Below are positions 22,501 through 33,601 of a stretch of DNA of 64,000 nt, one piece after another (the first letter of the stretch is position 1; each line of letters starts with the position of its first letter). Below the pieces are notes generated by a model. That model saw only the letters and a program-made list of their open reading frames with translations. It ran no database searches and was not told where the DNA came from. A program made the translations under genes and the position numbers. This DNA is from Pomphorhynchus laevis (taxonomy: Eukaryota > Acanthocephala > Palaeacanthocephala > Echinorhynchida > Pomphorhynchidae). The stretch covers positions 123,146 to 187,145 of the forward strand of contig WNNJ02000325.1 in NCBI GenBank assembly GCA_012934845.2. Reading direction: 5' to 3'.

Positions 22501-23449
22501 TATAACACGAATAATCTGAGAAAAATGAAAACCGTTTTTGATAAAGAAAAATTGCATATAGTAACATGGTCTCGCAACATCGAGGCGACATTTTTAAACA
22601 GCTTCGAAGCAAAGGTATCATATGAAGCAACTATTGGTCTTTCCCAAACAAATGCGTAACTTTATGCGTTTTAGATAATAAGTATAAAAAATATTTGTTC
22701 TTAAATATTGAAATGTCTTCTTCGTGTTTGATTTTCCTTGGTTCCTATAAATTAAAATTTATCAAGCTGTTGCTCAAAACGTATTTAATAATCTTATAAA
22801 TATTTTCTCTCAACAATTATTGTCTAATATTGTCCAGATAACTTATTTTTATTAAATAATTTGTAAACCTGTTTATTTGTTATAAAATTTATTTCGCATA
22901 ATTTTTCTAATAGCTGATATATGCTATTAGAAAAATTAGATTTATAGATTTTTACTGATTTTTAAATTTACCTTGAACACTGTCAGCAAATAATAGAGTT
23001 TCTACATAAAATAAATGTAACTGCTAAATAATTACAAATCCAATTCATTCTCGGCTTCGACCAAGCCGAGATATTTTTTTATTACTTATAATCTTTGCAC
23101 TTAAATGTGATATACTCCTATTTTATGCACTATAATTGTTGTTGGTGAAGTTACTTTGAGTCATCACCGATTTTACGATAACTTCTAAAAGTAAATCCAA
23201 GTAAGAAATCCGTGTGCTAAATAATGTAATTTATTTATGTACTCTTTGTTCACTCTTTTAATTTGGTCGTTGTCTTCTACTAATTAAAATTAGCATGTGA
23301 TCGACAACTAAACTAAGAACAGAATGCTATTTAGTCTCCGATTTCATTGTGTAGATTGTGTATTTTATAATCATATTTTGTTGTATTTTATGTTCAAAAT
23401 ATTAGTATTTTAAAATAATTATTTGATACATGCGTATCAATATACTTAC

Positions 23450-23565
23450 TTCACTTTTATTTCCATTTCTGCTAATTTGCATGTAAGTTGTTTAATTTCG
23501 AGTTGACTAGGAGGCTTCAGTGCCTTTCGTAAAGTCATAACATGATCAAGCATTTCATTTATTTC
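23450..23565 (-). CDS. Host gene, exon 3
   Basis: 116-nt minus-strand exon. Acceptor 'tttttag' at 23566-23567 and donor GTAAGTATA (23449-23441), a near-perfect consensus. Phase 0 at the start; two bases of a Lys codon at the end match the single G opening exon 4. Encodes 38 residues, 'EINEMLDHVMTLRKALK' then 'PPSQLEIKQLTCKLAEMEIK', predicted helical and charged. The preceding intron (23566-33447) is 9.9 kb and repeat-filled. Confidence 0.75.
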
Positions 23566-23762
23566 CTAAAAAATATTTTTGCAAAATAACTAATATAATA
23601 AATAAAGGTAAAATTCTTCTCAAAATTAGTTATATTAATTCTACCATGGTAAATCAATTTATTCAAAATACTTTTGTATTAAATTTAGTAAATAATATGT
23701 TATTATATACTTAATATATATTAATCTTTTTAAATAGTTGATACTGATCCATTATTGATAAA

Positions 23763-23943
23763 TAATTATTGGAGCTGGATCAAAGAAAAAAGGAAATTTT
23801 ATTTGATTTTTCGCTAACCTCTCTTAGCATCTTCAGAAAATTACTTTTTTTTATCATCTTCATTAATTTTCTGACGATGCTAACGGAGGTTAGCGAAAAA
23901 TCAAATAAAATTTCCTCTTTTCTTTGATCCAGCTCCAATAATT
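23763..23943. mobile_element. Fold-back MITE, family 1
   Basis: Nearly complete palindrome. Arms 'aattattggagctggatcaa' and complement, inner 'gctaacctctcttagcatct' and complement, short central loop. Lies in the long intron of the host gene. Confidence 0.85.
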
Positions 23944-24086
23944 CTTAATTAGTCTAGTAATTTAACCCACTTTTAAGATACCTTTAGTGTACTTTTGATA
24001 GGCGCCTGGATTTTGGAGGAGATCTATGCGCCTATCATATTACTAATTGCTAATTATTGCAAGTTCTAATGTAATTATTGATAAAG

Positions 24087-24268
24087 AATTATTGGAGCTG
24101 TATCAAAGGAAATAAGAAATTATTTTTGATTTTTTGCTAACTTCTGTTAGCGTATTCAGAAAATTATCAATTTTCGAAAGATGAAGAGTAATTTTCTGAA
24201 GATGCTAACAGAAGTTAGCAAAAAATCAAAAATAATTTCTTATTTCCTTTGATGCAGCTCCAATAATT
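24087..24268. mobile_element. Fold-back MITE, family 1
   Basis: Second copy, 140 bp from the first, with the same arms and an independent centre ('aaattatcaattttcgaaag'). The outer flanks 'ataaag' and 'ccttat' are themselves near-complementary. Confidence 0.85.
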
Positions 24269-24313
24269 CCTTATATATTAATCTTATAAATTGATTGTTA
24301 ACTCATTCTTTAG

Positions 24314-24494
24314 ATATTGTATAATTAGGAGAGAGTGAAAAGTTGTACTTCTTAAAAATTCGAATTTTCAATTTTTTCGTTATCAGGAAATAATATATTT
24401 TCCGATTATAATTAAGACAGTTCGATAACAGATGTTATCGAAAATTGAATTTTTAATAAATACAACTTCTCACTCTTGCCTAATTATACAATAT
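24314..24494. mobile_element. Fold-back MITE, family 2
   Basis: Palindrome with arms 'atattgtataattaggagag' and complement, and an inner 'cgataacagatgttatcg' hairpin. The related copy at 31141-31292 shares 'aattaggagagagtgaaaa' and the 'gataac..ctgttatcgaaaatt' centre. Confidence 0.8.
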
Positions 24495-24682
24495 ATTAAT
24501 CTGTATATATAGTATATTACTATACTAGTATTTTCTTCATGAGCAATCGAAACGATCTTTTATATAACCGTGCACAGAACAAAAATGATCACTACATATA
24601 ATTCTTAAGCCGCCACGACTGAAAATTAGCAAAATATAAAAAATACTATCATTTACAGGTAAAGTTTAAGTTAATTTAGTAA

Positions 24683-25087
24683 ATGTTAGTTTCATCTTAT
24701 TCAGTACCTAAGAGCAACATTCGTGCAACATGTCATCACAAAGTATATTACACTATTAATATTTGTAATTTGATAACACCAACGGATTTATACAAAACTT
24801 ATGATGAAAATATCATTTATGATTTACACAATATTAATAAGAAAAGACAACAAAAACAAAGTATTAATCTACAACATCAAAATGTCTCTGTTAAGTGTAT
24901 TGACAATGATTTTCTCTGGTCGTCATATATATATTTTTCACACAAATTAAAAGCGTTTCATTCGTCTAGTTTAAGAATAGGTTCAGCGTTTGCAACAGCA
25001 ATGTCCGGTATTACATTTATGACTGCTTTATACTTGTTCGTAGTATTATTTCCAAAAATAGCCAGACGAATGGACAAGTTTGATTGA
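24683..25087 (+). CDS. Uncharacterised 134-codon ORF with a C-terminal membrane segment
   Basis: An open frame of this length is unusual in DNA this AT-rich. An in-frame TAA lies directly before the ATG and a splice-acceptor-like 'atttacag' is 26 bp upstream, so it could be a single coding exon after a spliced leader or 5' UTR exon. The protein is polar with one hydrophobic run near the end, 'SAFATAMSGITFMTALYLFV', followed by 'FPKIARRMDKFD', a tail-anchor-like layout. I do not recognise a family. It lies inside the 9.9-kb intron of the minus-strand host gene, on the opposite strand. It could also be part of an unrecognised mobile element. Confidence 0.35.
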   Translation: MLVSSYSVPKSNIRATCHHKVYYTINICNLITPTDLYKTYDENIIYDLHNINKKRQQKQSINLQHQNVSVKCIDNDFLWSSYIYFSHKLKAFHSSSLRIGSAFATAMSGITFMTALYLFVVLFPKIARRMDKFD

Positions 25088-25654
25088 CACCATTAGGGCA
25101 AACAGTAGAAATGTTTTATATCATCAGAGAATTCAAACGATGTCTACCCAATGTTACATCATTTTTATTAGATCAATAAATGTGATTTTAAATTATTTTG
25201 ATTTAAATTGATAAGTTATATATTTTAATCTTATAACTTAAATTATACGAAAATCTCAGATCTTTAAAATTAATTCGATAAATTAATATTATTAATTTAT
25301 AATGATATTAATAAATAAAATTTATTAGAATTATGTAATTTATTAAATCAAATTATTAATTTATTAATAAATTATAAATTATTATAAGTTATTAATTATA
25401 ACTTGGCGATTTTTATAATAGGATAAATTAATATTAATTTTTAAATACGATTAATCCACATACATGCAGAAAGATAATGAACTTTCCAGTTCTGATGATA
25501 ATAATTGCTCGTTTATCAGGATCACTAACGAAACTTTCTTTGATAACAAAAAATGGCGTTTTAAAAAACAATTTTAATAATACTTTTAAAATTTGCAACC
25601 ATGAGATATTTTCCAATAACTGCAAAACAAAAACTTTTGGTAGTTAATATGATT

Positions 25655-25780
25655 ATTAATAAAAAACTAAATATGTTAATAAACTAAATGTGATAATATA
25701 TAAATAAATTATATATGTTAATAAACTAAATATGATAATTAATACATAAACTAAATATGTTAATAAACTAAATATGAGTC
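25655..25780. repeat. Short tandem repeat 'ataaactaaatatg'
   Basis: Five or so imperfect copies. The same motif reappears at about 30915-30968 and 31285-31300, i.e. on both sides of the block of LINEs at 25.8-30.8 kb. 25090-25650 is AT-rich without features. Confidence 0.7.
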
Positions 25781-25784
25781 ATCT

Positions 25785-27240
25785 TCCTCCGATGACTCCA
25801 ACGGCGGATTAGACAATTGACGAAAGGGCGGAAGAGAGTCACGATGGCCTGTTCCTTACAGTAGTGATGTTGGATCATCAAAGGATATTGGGAACGGATG
25901 ATAGCCGAACAAGCAAAATAACTCCGATGACTCCAACGGCAGATTGAACAATAGACGAAAAGACGGAAGATAGTCTCGGAGATCTGTTTCTTTACAGTAG
26001 CGATGTTGGATCATCAAATGAAAACCGAACAAACCAATCAAGACAAGGAAAATGACAAGCAACAAATTTACAAAACATAAATCAAGTGCCAAGAGCAATG
26101 GTCACTCACCATTGACCGTAGGAGTTTTCATTGTCGGGTGCCGTGTGACCAAGCAGTTGTACGGAAACAGCGAAATAGGCATCAACATCCGAAGCAGACT
26201 AGCCTTCATGTAGGAACATGGAATGTTATCTCGCTAACGGGGAAGGAACAGGAACTAGTTGAAGAGATATTTCGCTTTGGTCATAAAATAGCCGGAGTGA
26301 CTTCTCTTCACTATTCTGGAACTGGAACTTAACTTTTGGATCGAGGCTGAACATTTAACTATTCGGGCGTTACCAACGGAAAGTGACGACAGGTGGATGT
26401 ATGAATACTTACAAATCCCCGGTTGTCGTTCGTTGTGGAGAGGTTTAACCCAGTAAACGAAAGGCTGGCGTCTTTGAGGCTTTTAGTCAAAGAGGGAAAG
26501 GAGATAACTGTTGTATGTGCGTATGCTCCCAACATTATCTCGGAATACGCAGCGTTTGTGGAAGATCTTCAGGCTATGCTTGATAATAATCTTGTTGGAG
26601 ATTCTCTCGTTCTATTGGGTGACTTCAATGCTCATGTTGGTAGTGACAGTAGCACTTGGAAGGGAGTGTTGAAGAGGAACGGACTCTCTGATCTGTATTC
26701 GAGTGGTGTTGAATTTTGGCACTTTTGTTTTCGTAGCAATTTGTACATAATCAACATCATGTTTGAATATAAGGAGATCCATAGATGCACATGCCACCAG
26801 GATTATCTCAGTCAAAGATCAATGATCGATTTTGTAATCGTTTCATCTGATCTGCGACGTTATGTTCTAGACACTCATGTGAAGATAGGGGCTGATCTGT
26901 CAACCGATCACTACCTTGTAGTTAGTAAACTTCGATGGCCGGATCGGATGCTAGAAGGGCCTGGCAAACCCAAACGTTGTGTGATGGCGTGTTGGGAGCG
27001 TCTAGCAGATGTTTCTGTCAAAGAACGTTTTTCTGGCTAAATCCGAGAGGACTTTCGGTTGCAAGAAGAGATCAAATCTTCTATACCGGTTGAGAAATTA
27101 AATCTCAAAACTGGCCGAAGGCCGCCTTGGGGTATCTGAAAGAGAACTCTGGTCTGTCGCCCAGGATCGCGATGTCTGGAGTAATTTAGTTCATGCTCTG
27201 CCTTTACTACCCGACACCCGGACCGGTGATTGACAAGAAA
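25785..27240 (+). mobile_element. RTE-clade LINE (Rex3-like), internally deleted copy
   Basis: 5' UTR with a ~128-bp imperfect duplication (25795-26095), an APE-type endonuclease region (26138-27040), then directly the 3' end (27040-27240), which matches 34247-34430 in reverse. RT is absent, so the copy lost most of its length by internal deletion. The 5' UTR duplication is also present in the copy at 37640-38010, so it belongs to the family. Confidence 0.85.
26138..27040 (+). pseudogene. APE-type endonuclease of the Rex3-like LINE
   Basis: First piece 26138-26332: 'TSLHVGTWNVISLTGKEQEL' (the 'TWN' opening of APE endonucleases). After frame breaks, 26423-27040 (205 codons): 'ITVVCAYAPN', 'SLVLLGDFNAHVGSDSSTWK', 'IHRCTCHQDYLSQRSMIDFV' and 'LSTDHYLVVSKLRW'. 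The catalytic GDFN, D-F and SDH(-like TDH) boxes are all visible. It would nick target DNA to prime reverse transcription. As I recall it, the sequence is strikingly close to teleost Rex3-type RTE proteins. Confidence 0.85.
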
Positions 27241-27242
27241 TT

Positions 27243-27648
27243 TTTTTATATTATTTGTTTGTTTTTATTGTCAAGAAATTGTTGTTGTTGCATCCAGTAG
27301 TGGGAGAGATATGGCACTGATAAGTCATTGTGAAGACAAAACGCAATTCGTCATTTTTTCGCGTTGGGCTTATATGTATTACAAGAAATTCATGCGGAAT
27401 GGTATTAATTGAGTAGACTGGTTAAAAAAATTGTCTTTATATATATAATTTTTTTATATTATTTGTTTGTTTTTATTGTCAAGAAATTGTTGTTGTTGCA
27501 TCCAGTAGTGGGAGAGATATGGCACTGATAAGTCATTGTGAAGACAAAACGCAATTCGTCATTCTTTCGCGTTGGGCTTATATGTATTACAAGAAATTCA
27601 TGCGGAATGGTATTAATTGAGTAGACTGGTTAAAAAAATTGTCTTAAT
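27243..27648. repeat. Tandem duplication, 208-bp period
   Basis: 'ttatttgtttgtttttattg' at 27251 recurs at 27459; the two copies are nearly identical over 190 bp, so the duplication is recent. It begins at the 3' end of the Rex3-like LINE. Confidence 0.95.
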
Positions 27649-27745
27649 TATTAAATACCTACAATAATAAATAATAAATCAACGAATAATCATTCGACAC
27701 ACAATCAACGAATAAATCAATGATTTCTGAAACGTGCGAAGAGGT

Positions 27746-27778
27746 TCAAAGCGTACAGTTCACGACTGTACGCTTTGA
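27746..27778. other. Perfect 13-bp hairpin
   Basis: TCAAAGCGTACAG (27746-27758), 7-nt loop, exact complement (27766-27778). It sits at the 5' boundary of the next LINE. Confidence 0.9.
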
Positions 27779-27779
27779 C

Positions 27780-30000
27780 AAAGAAAGGAAGATTACGAGT
27801 GCACAAAGTCAATGGTTGTCGATGTTTGGGCTCTGGATGTGAACCACGTTCAATTCGACAGTTGCATGATACCATGAGTAATCAACGATCCCTTATAAGT
27901 ACTTTAAATATCGATGCTGCAACGTATTCTGATAAAAGCATTTATATTTTGAACAAAGTGTGGTCCTTTAATGCATCAACAGTAAAACGAATACCATGGT
28001 CACTGCGTGCGCGCTGCTAATCTAATGTCCTCGCTTATCAATGATGCATTGTGTCAACAATCAATGGAAAGCTGAACTGTTTTACTATGCTTTCCAAAGG
28101 CTGTTTTATTTTCGGAGGTCGAATACAAAACAAGACGCGAAAGACACATCGAAAAACGCATCGCGGACATGTTTTCATTAATGGAATCGCGTGACCTTCG
28201 GAGTTTGCTTGCGTTGACCTGTTTATATGCCATGTCCGAAATCCCCAAGTCGAAATCACCTGGAAAGATTTTAAGCAAATCTAACCCGCAAAAAGAGGTT
28301 ATTGATCTCGCACGAATCGGTTACTTCAGGAAGGGAATGCGGATACTTCCATTTGATGGAATTTGCGCCTCCACACCGCTGGTAATAAATAAGCTAGAGA
28401 TTCTGAATCCGGTAACTGGTACTATGATTAATAAGTTCCTACTAAGGTCCCTAGCAATATCAGTAGATTCCGAGGCAGTCATTGCTTCTATATTCTCTTT
28501 TCCAAATCTACATCTACTGGATGTTTGGGTTTGCGCTCTGAACATCTACAGGACATGACATCGGCTGATCATGGAAACCTTATATCGCGTCTCACGAACC
28601 TTGTAAATCAGTTGATTGGTGAACTAGCGCCTTGAGAGTTATCCGATTTCCTTGATGGTTCCGACATGATCGCGCTAAACAAGCAATGTGGAGAGATCCG
28701 ACTAATTATAGTTGGTGAAACGCTCCGTTGTCTGTGTTCAAAATGTATATGTCAGAGGTTATGAAACGAATTTTCCACCACTCTTAACCCTCATCAGGTC
28801 GGGGTGTCGATTTCAAACGGCATGGAACTAATCATTCATGAGGCAAAATTCAAAAACTTCGAGCAGATTAATAATTCAGATTGGGTGTTGAAAAGGTTCA
28901 CGTACGCAATGCCTTTAATTCACTAAGTCGTGGTGTAATTATTCAAGCCGTCGATTGTCAATTTCTAGAGTGCTCAACGTGGGTACGTTGGTGTTATGAA
29001 CGACCTATGCATTTGCGTATTATAGATCAGGAATCCTGAAATTCAGCATGCGGAGTCCAACAAGGTGATCCTTTTGGACCCGCCTTGTTCTCGCTTATTT
29101 GTCAGTTTGGAGGCCTTATTTGTCAGTTTGGAGGATACCCAGGGATACGTCATAACGGAGTAAGAGACACAGTATTCCATGCAGTCGAGTCAGCAGGTTT
29201 ACATGTTGAGTGTGAAGTTTTGAATCTTGTCAGGGGTTTAAGAGAACGGCCAGCTGATTTCCTTCTACACGGCGACCGACCCAAGGCAATTGACTTCGCT
29301 GTTACAAACCCTTAGCAGTCATCATACGGAGGCTACTTACGCCGCGGAAGAGTACGCAATCCGCGTTAAAGATCAAAAATACCGACAACCAATGGAGGAA
29401 AATGGTTACATGTTTACCCCTGCAGTTGTTAAGACATATGGGGGATGGAACGTTGGCGGACTACGTCTTATTTGTAGAATAGCGCGCTACTTTGCAGCTC
29501 GTCGAATCATTTCTTATTCACGGGTAGCTGAGGAATTATTTCAGCGAATATCGATCGCGCTAATGAGAGGGAATGCCAAGGCTCTCTTCAAGAGTTTTCC
29601 CGATGACGATTACGGATGGAACGGATTGTCTATTGATTGCAGTGAGGATCCTCAATATCGAATTTTTGCACTGCACCCCTCAACATCCATTATTGACGGA
29701 TTTAACCAACAAATATTGATGCAAAAGTGAAATGAACAGAATTGCAGTAGTGAGGAACTAGAAATTTCAAATCTAGTTGGAATGGAGGTACACGCCGTTA
29801 CCGATAATTTCGGAAATTTTGGAATTCCGTGTGTTGTGCGAGCGAGTTACAAGCGACTGTCTAGTAAGTACTTGGATAAAACCAGGAAATACTTGTGGTT
29901 TGGCTCACAAAAGCGGGAAACGTTCAACAACGTGACAGCACACAGAGATCAAAGCGAATACCCAAAAAAAGATTTCGCTTAATACAAAATATCGATGAAA
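27780..30000 (+). mobile_element. LINE with restriction-like endonuclease (variant 1), internally deleted
   Basis: Same domain order as the minus-strand element at 12234-16509 but a different subfamily. N-terminal region at 27775-28020 ('RIPWSLRARC'), a middle region at 28169-28558, 'VGETLRRLCSKCICQRL' at about 28710-28765, motif B 'GVQQGDPFGPALFSL' at about 29050-29100. Motif C and the thumb are missing. The C-terminal endonuclease follows at once (29110-29730). Many stops and frameshifts in the RT part. Confidence 0.7.
29110..29730 (+). pseudogene. Endonuclease C-terminus of the variant 1 LINE
   Basis: 'GGYPGIRHNGVRDTVFHAVE', then 'RERPADFLLHGDRPKAIDFA' (PD-(D/E)XK-like core). After a frameshift: 'KDQKYRQPMEENGYMFTPAV', 'YGGWNVGGLRLICRIARYF' and 'QRISIALMRGNAKALFKSF'. 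Closest relative in the window is 12452-13609. The short 'tttgtcagtttggagg' block just before it is duplicated (29099-29135), marking the deletion junction. Confidence 0.75.
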
Positions 30001-30850
30001 AATATATGTATTACAAACGGAGAAATCAAGTTTATTTCTTAACGCGATCACGCGATCACTCTTCTGCCTCGATATGTTTGTGCCTCATGTCCAAAAGCAA
30101 CACGCCGGCAGCGAGAACCTAAGATGTAGTCGACAACAAGGCGAATCTATCGACAAGCAACAAACTGATATGATGCGGATAAGATTGGTCGAAACAAGAA
30201 AAGTCAAAAACAATCGATTTTGCCATCATGGCCCGCCTCGGAAACATGTACTTCCAACAAATTTGACCGGCACTGCAGCCGAATAAAATATCGTTCTTCG
30301 TCCTATGAAAAGTGCAACCCCGAAGGGCCAGCTATAAAGGGATTGAAGCTTCTAACTCTGGCGTCAGTGAACAGCACAAAACAATCCAGCAACGAGCAAC
30401 AGCGACCGCGAGAGATCGTGACGGGCAGGCCGACAAACTTATTGGACATCGGAGACAATCAATAAATGCGAAAATGTCGAGCAATGCTAGTTACAGAGGA
30501 GGAAAGCGAATTGGTCGATGTCGCGACCAATTAATTGGCCCAACTTATTCTTCACAAGGTAGGATAGCAGCTTTTTCGAAGACGGTGCTGAAGATTCAAA
30601 CATGGGTTATTCACACGAGGATCTAAGCAGGGAAGATAATTCGCAGTCTGCGGATGGTTGTAGCGTTCATGTAGCTACCGAGCGTTGTCTGCAGCAATGA
30701 TATAACCGCGATTTTCACAGTGAGGCGGGCACTCCTCTGAACATGGAGTCGCGTGAAGACGCAGAATTTTCAGACAACGAGGGCATCTCTTGCGCTGCCC
30801 GTACAGACGACGGACTGCATGAGGATTTACGCTGACATAATGGATAATTC
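30000..30850 (+). other. GC-balanced stretch without recognised genes
   Basis: Composition matches the LINE before it rather than the AT-rich host. Several short frames (e.g. 30220-30465, 30312-30626) rich in Gln, Arg and Ser overlap in different frames and show no family motif. Probably the 3' part of the same element or the remnant of another. 30850-31140 is AT-rich with the 'taaactaaatatg' motif. Confidence 0.4.
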
Positions 30851-31140
30851 TATTCTTTTTGGAGTTATTACCTTTTCTATAAATTATTTAGGTAAAAAAT
30901 TGTTGTTGTTGATAATTAATAAATAAACTAAATATGTAAACTAAATAATAAACTAAATATGATAAAAAACTATTTTTTATTGCGAACCTTCCCCAAGAAT
31001 ATAAAAGACTTTATTTATTATTTAACGCAAAAATAACTTTAAAAAGATAACATATACAATTGAAAAGGACTGCTGAATACAGTCAAAACAATTCTCCGTG
31101 AAATGAACTAAATACTTTAAATTGATTGTTCACTCATTAG

Positions 31141-31292
31141 GTTTGTTTACAATTAGGAGAGAGTGAAAAAGATTATTTTATTAAAATTTTAATTTTCGAT
31201 AACGGCTGTTATCATCATGATGATAACAGCCGTTATCGAAAATTAAAATTTACATAAAATAATCTGTTTAACTCTCCTAATTGTAAATAAAC
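31141..31292. mobile_element. Fold-back MITE, family 2
   Basis: Arms 'gtttgtttacaattaggaga' and near-complement, with a perfect centre 'cgataacggctgttatc' / complement around 'atcatgat'. Related to 24314-24494. Confidence 0.8.
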
Positions 31293-31618
31293 TAAATATG
31301 CTACAACGTTAACTTAGCATTTAACCTACATAAGAAAATTGCTTGACTAATAAAATTGTTATGATAATTTTATTAATATATTAATACAATAATCTGAGAA
31401 GTTATTTATTAATGCCCACTTCAGCCTCTAAGGTTGAGGCTGAAAGCAAAATATACAGTATTTACATTTTTTTCATTATTTTTTAATAATTGAGAATTTC
31501 AATACAACTTTTTTAGTTAACACGAACAAGAAAATAGAAACGTGCATGTTTTTATTACAACCTTCGTCAGGAAGCTCAACCCGAAATGCGCCTACCACAG
31601 AATGTTGTAGACGCATTT

Positions 31619-31780
31619 CAACAAAAATTATCTTGATATTTTGCTAGTAACTATTAGCATCTTCAGAAAAATTCGGTGCAAACCGACAAGAAACGTTATT
31701 TATGTGATTTTTTTATTTTTATGTTAATTTTATGATAATGCTAGTAGTTACTAGCGAAATATCAAAATAATTTTTGTTGT
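31619..31780. mobile_element. Fold-back element distantly related to MITE family 1
   Basis: Arms 'caacaaaaattatcttgata' ... 'gctagtaactattagcat' and complement. It shares the 'cttcagaaaa' centre-flank and 'gatattt.gcta' with family 1 but has different ends and a longer loop. 31424-31442 nearby is a separate 9-bp hairpin (ttcagcctc/gaggctgaa). 31860-32900 holds short frames (e.g. 31875-32216) that I cannot assign. Confidence 0.65.
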
Positions 31781-32919
31781 CGTTTAACCTGACAGTAACC
31801 CTATACGTGATAGTTCTTGTAAATTTTAAAAGTAGACGACGTATTGTGTTGATAAATGATCCTGAAAAGTTGTTTTGGACTGTAAGTTTTTGAAGAATCA
31901 GCTGGCGATTGACATTGCCAAAAACTTTAATATTTTATATTCAAGAAAGTCGAGTGAAATTATCTTATTACAAAAATTGCATTTAAATATTCAAAGTCAA
32001 CACCGACTTACTTCTCGTATATTCTTCATATGCATGCTAATTTTTGAAAATATTATGTATGATATCCTATTCAATTATTTCCTATTCAAGTATTTATGCA
32101 AGCAATTGACGATTAGTTTTGATAATTCAAATATAAACACCAAGATAGTATTTGCTTTCACTCGTTTTATATTACCTATTTTACCACGATCAACAAGTGA
32201 CAAATGTAATTTGTAAGAAACCTAAGCGAAACTTAAAAGTTTTATTGCAGCATTTAATTTGGCATATTGGAGATAATCCTATTTTGTAAAAAATTTTGGA
32301 AAAATAAATCTGCCATAAACAGATTTCAAATTGAGAATAACAAAGAAAAATTAAAATTGATGAAAGTGATTTAATCAAAGATAGGCGGCCGTAAATAAAT
32401 CTGAAAGATGAAGGAATCACAAAAACGTTAAATATATTTTGAAATTCCGCATTTTTGTTATTTTGCTATTCATAATTTAATTTTATTGTAGATGGCATTC
32501 TGATGATGACAACAGATTATTGTCAGAAATTTAAAAATAAAAATAATATGATATTTTTGGGCAAATTGGATATCTAGGAATATACTAAATTTATCAAATT
32601 ATCAGTTCTTATTCATGTATCGTAAAAGTATAAGATTGATCTGTCGTCTCCACAAGAAAATTAATGTTATTGTTATTAATTATTGTCATTATCTGATTAG
32701 TAATGAGAAAATACCCGATTTAAATGATACATTTGACATTTGGCACTCAAATTTTTGTCGAATTTAATTATCAGCGACCGAGATAGTTTTTAAACATCCT
32801 TATAGCTCCAGATGTAATTTACATAATAAAATATAATTTAACAGAATTCTGTGCAGAAGCAATACAAACAATTTATTTAGCTTGAAGTTATAAACGTTAA
32901 TCGGCTTTATACATGAATT

Positions 32920-33455
32920 TATATATTGGCTTTATAAATGAATTTGGCTTTATATATGAATTCATAGTTTGTAATAATTTTTGATATAATACAAAATGTA
33001 ATTTTTTCTTTAAAATTAATTTTATTATTTAAAAATTAAAGATATCATTTTCTTTGAGTATTGGAATAAATACAGATTTACCTTAATTGACTTTACCATA
33101 ATTGATTAAGGCTTTAATAAGCTTTACCTTAAGGTCTTAACTGGTAAGGCCTTAATGACAAAATTAATGGTAAAATTAATAGTAAAATTAAATTTTAGTC
33201 TTAATGGCTAAAATTAAGACCTTAATTAAGGCCTTAATAGTAGGGCCTTAATTAAGGCCTTAATTGACTTTACCTTCATGATCTTACCTTAATTGACTTT
33301 ATAAATGAATCTGGCTTTTAAATGAACTTATGGTTTGTGATAATTTTTGATATATTACAAAATGTAATTTTTTCTTTAAAATTAATTTTATTGTTTAAAA
33401 ATTAAAGATATCATTTCTTAAAGTATTGGAATAAATACAGATTTTACCTTAATAG
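32920..33455. repeat. Direct duplication overlapping the exon 2 splice donor
   Basis: About 170 bp at 32920-33093 ('ctttataaatgaatttggct' ... 'ataaatacagatttacctta') is repeated at 33290-33455 with few changes. Between them is a low-complexity run of 'ccttaattaaggcctta'. The right copy ends on the donor site of host exon 2. Confidence 0.85.
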
Positions 33456-33554
33456 GCTCGGATAGAGTTTGCAATAGATATTTTATCGATTGTAGTGTTA
33501 CAATATCTTGAGCAATTTCCAACTGCTTTTCAAATTCCTTTTCATTTGGTATAC
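33448..33554 (-). CDS. Host gene, exon 2
   Basis: 107-nt minus-strand exon. Acceptor 'atatttaaag' before 33554; donor GTAAAA (33447-33442). Encodes 'IPNEKEFEKQLEIAQDIV' then 'TLQSIKYLLQTLSEPIK', helical. It begins with two bases that complete the Ser codon opened in exon 1 and ends in phase 0, as exon 3 requires. Confidence 0.75.
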
Positions 33555-33601
33555 CTTTAAATATATCAAAAGTTATTACTTTTGACACACTATTTACATA
33601 C

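Noticed and set aside
31875-32216. 113-codon plus-strand frame
   Set aside because: Hydrophobic, low-complexity translation of AT-rich DNA with no motif; weaker than 24683-25087 and not supported by splice signals.
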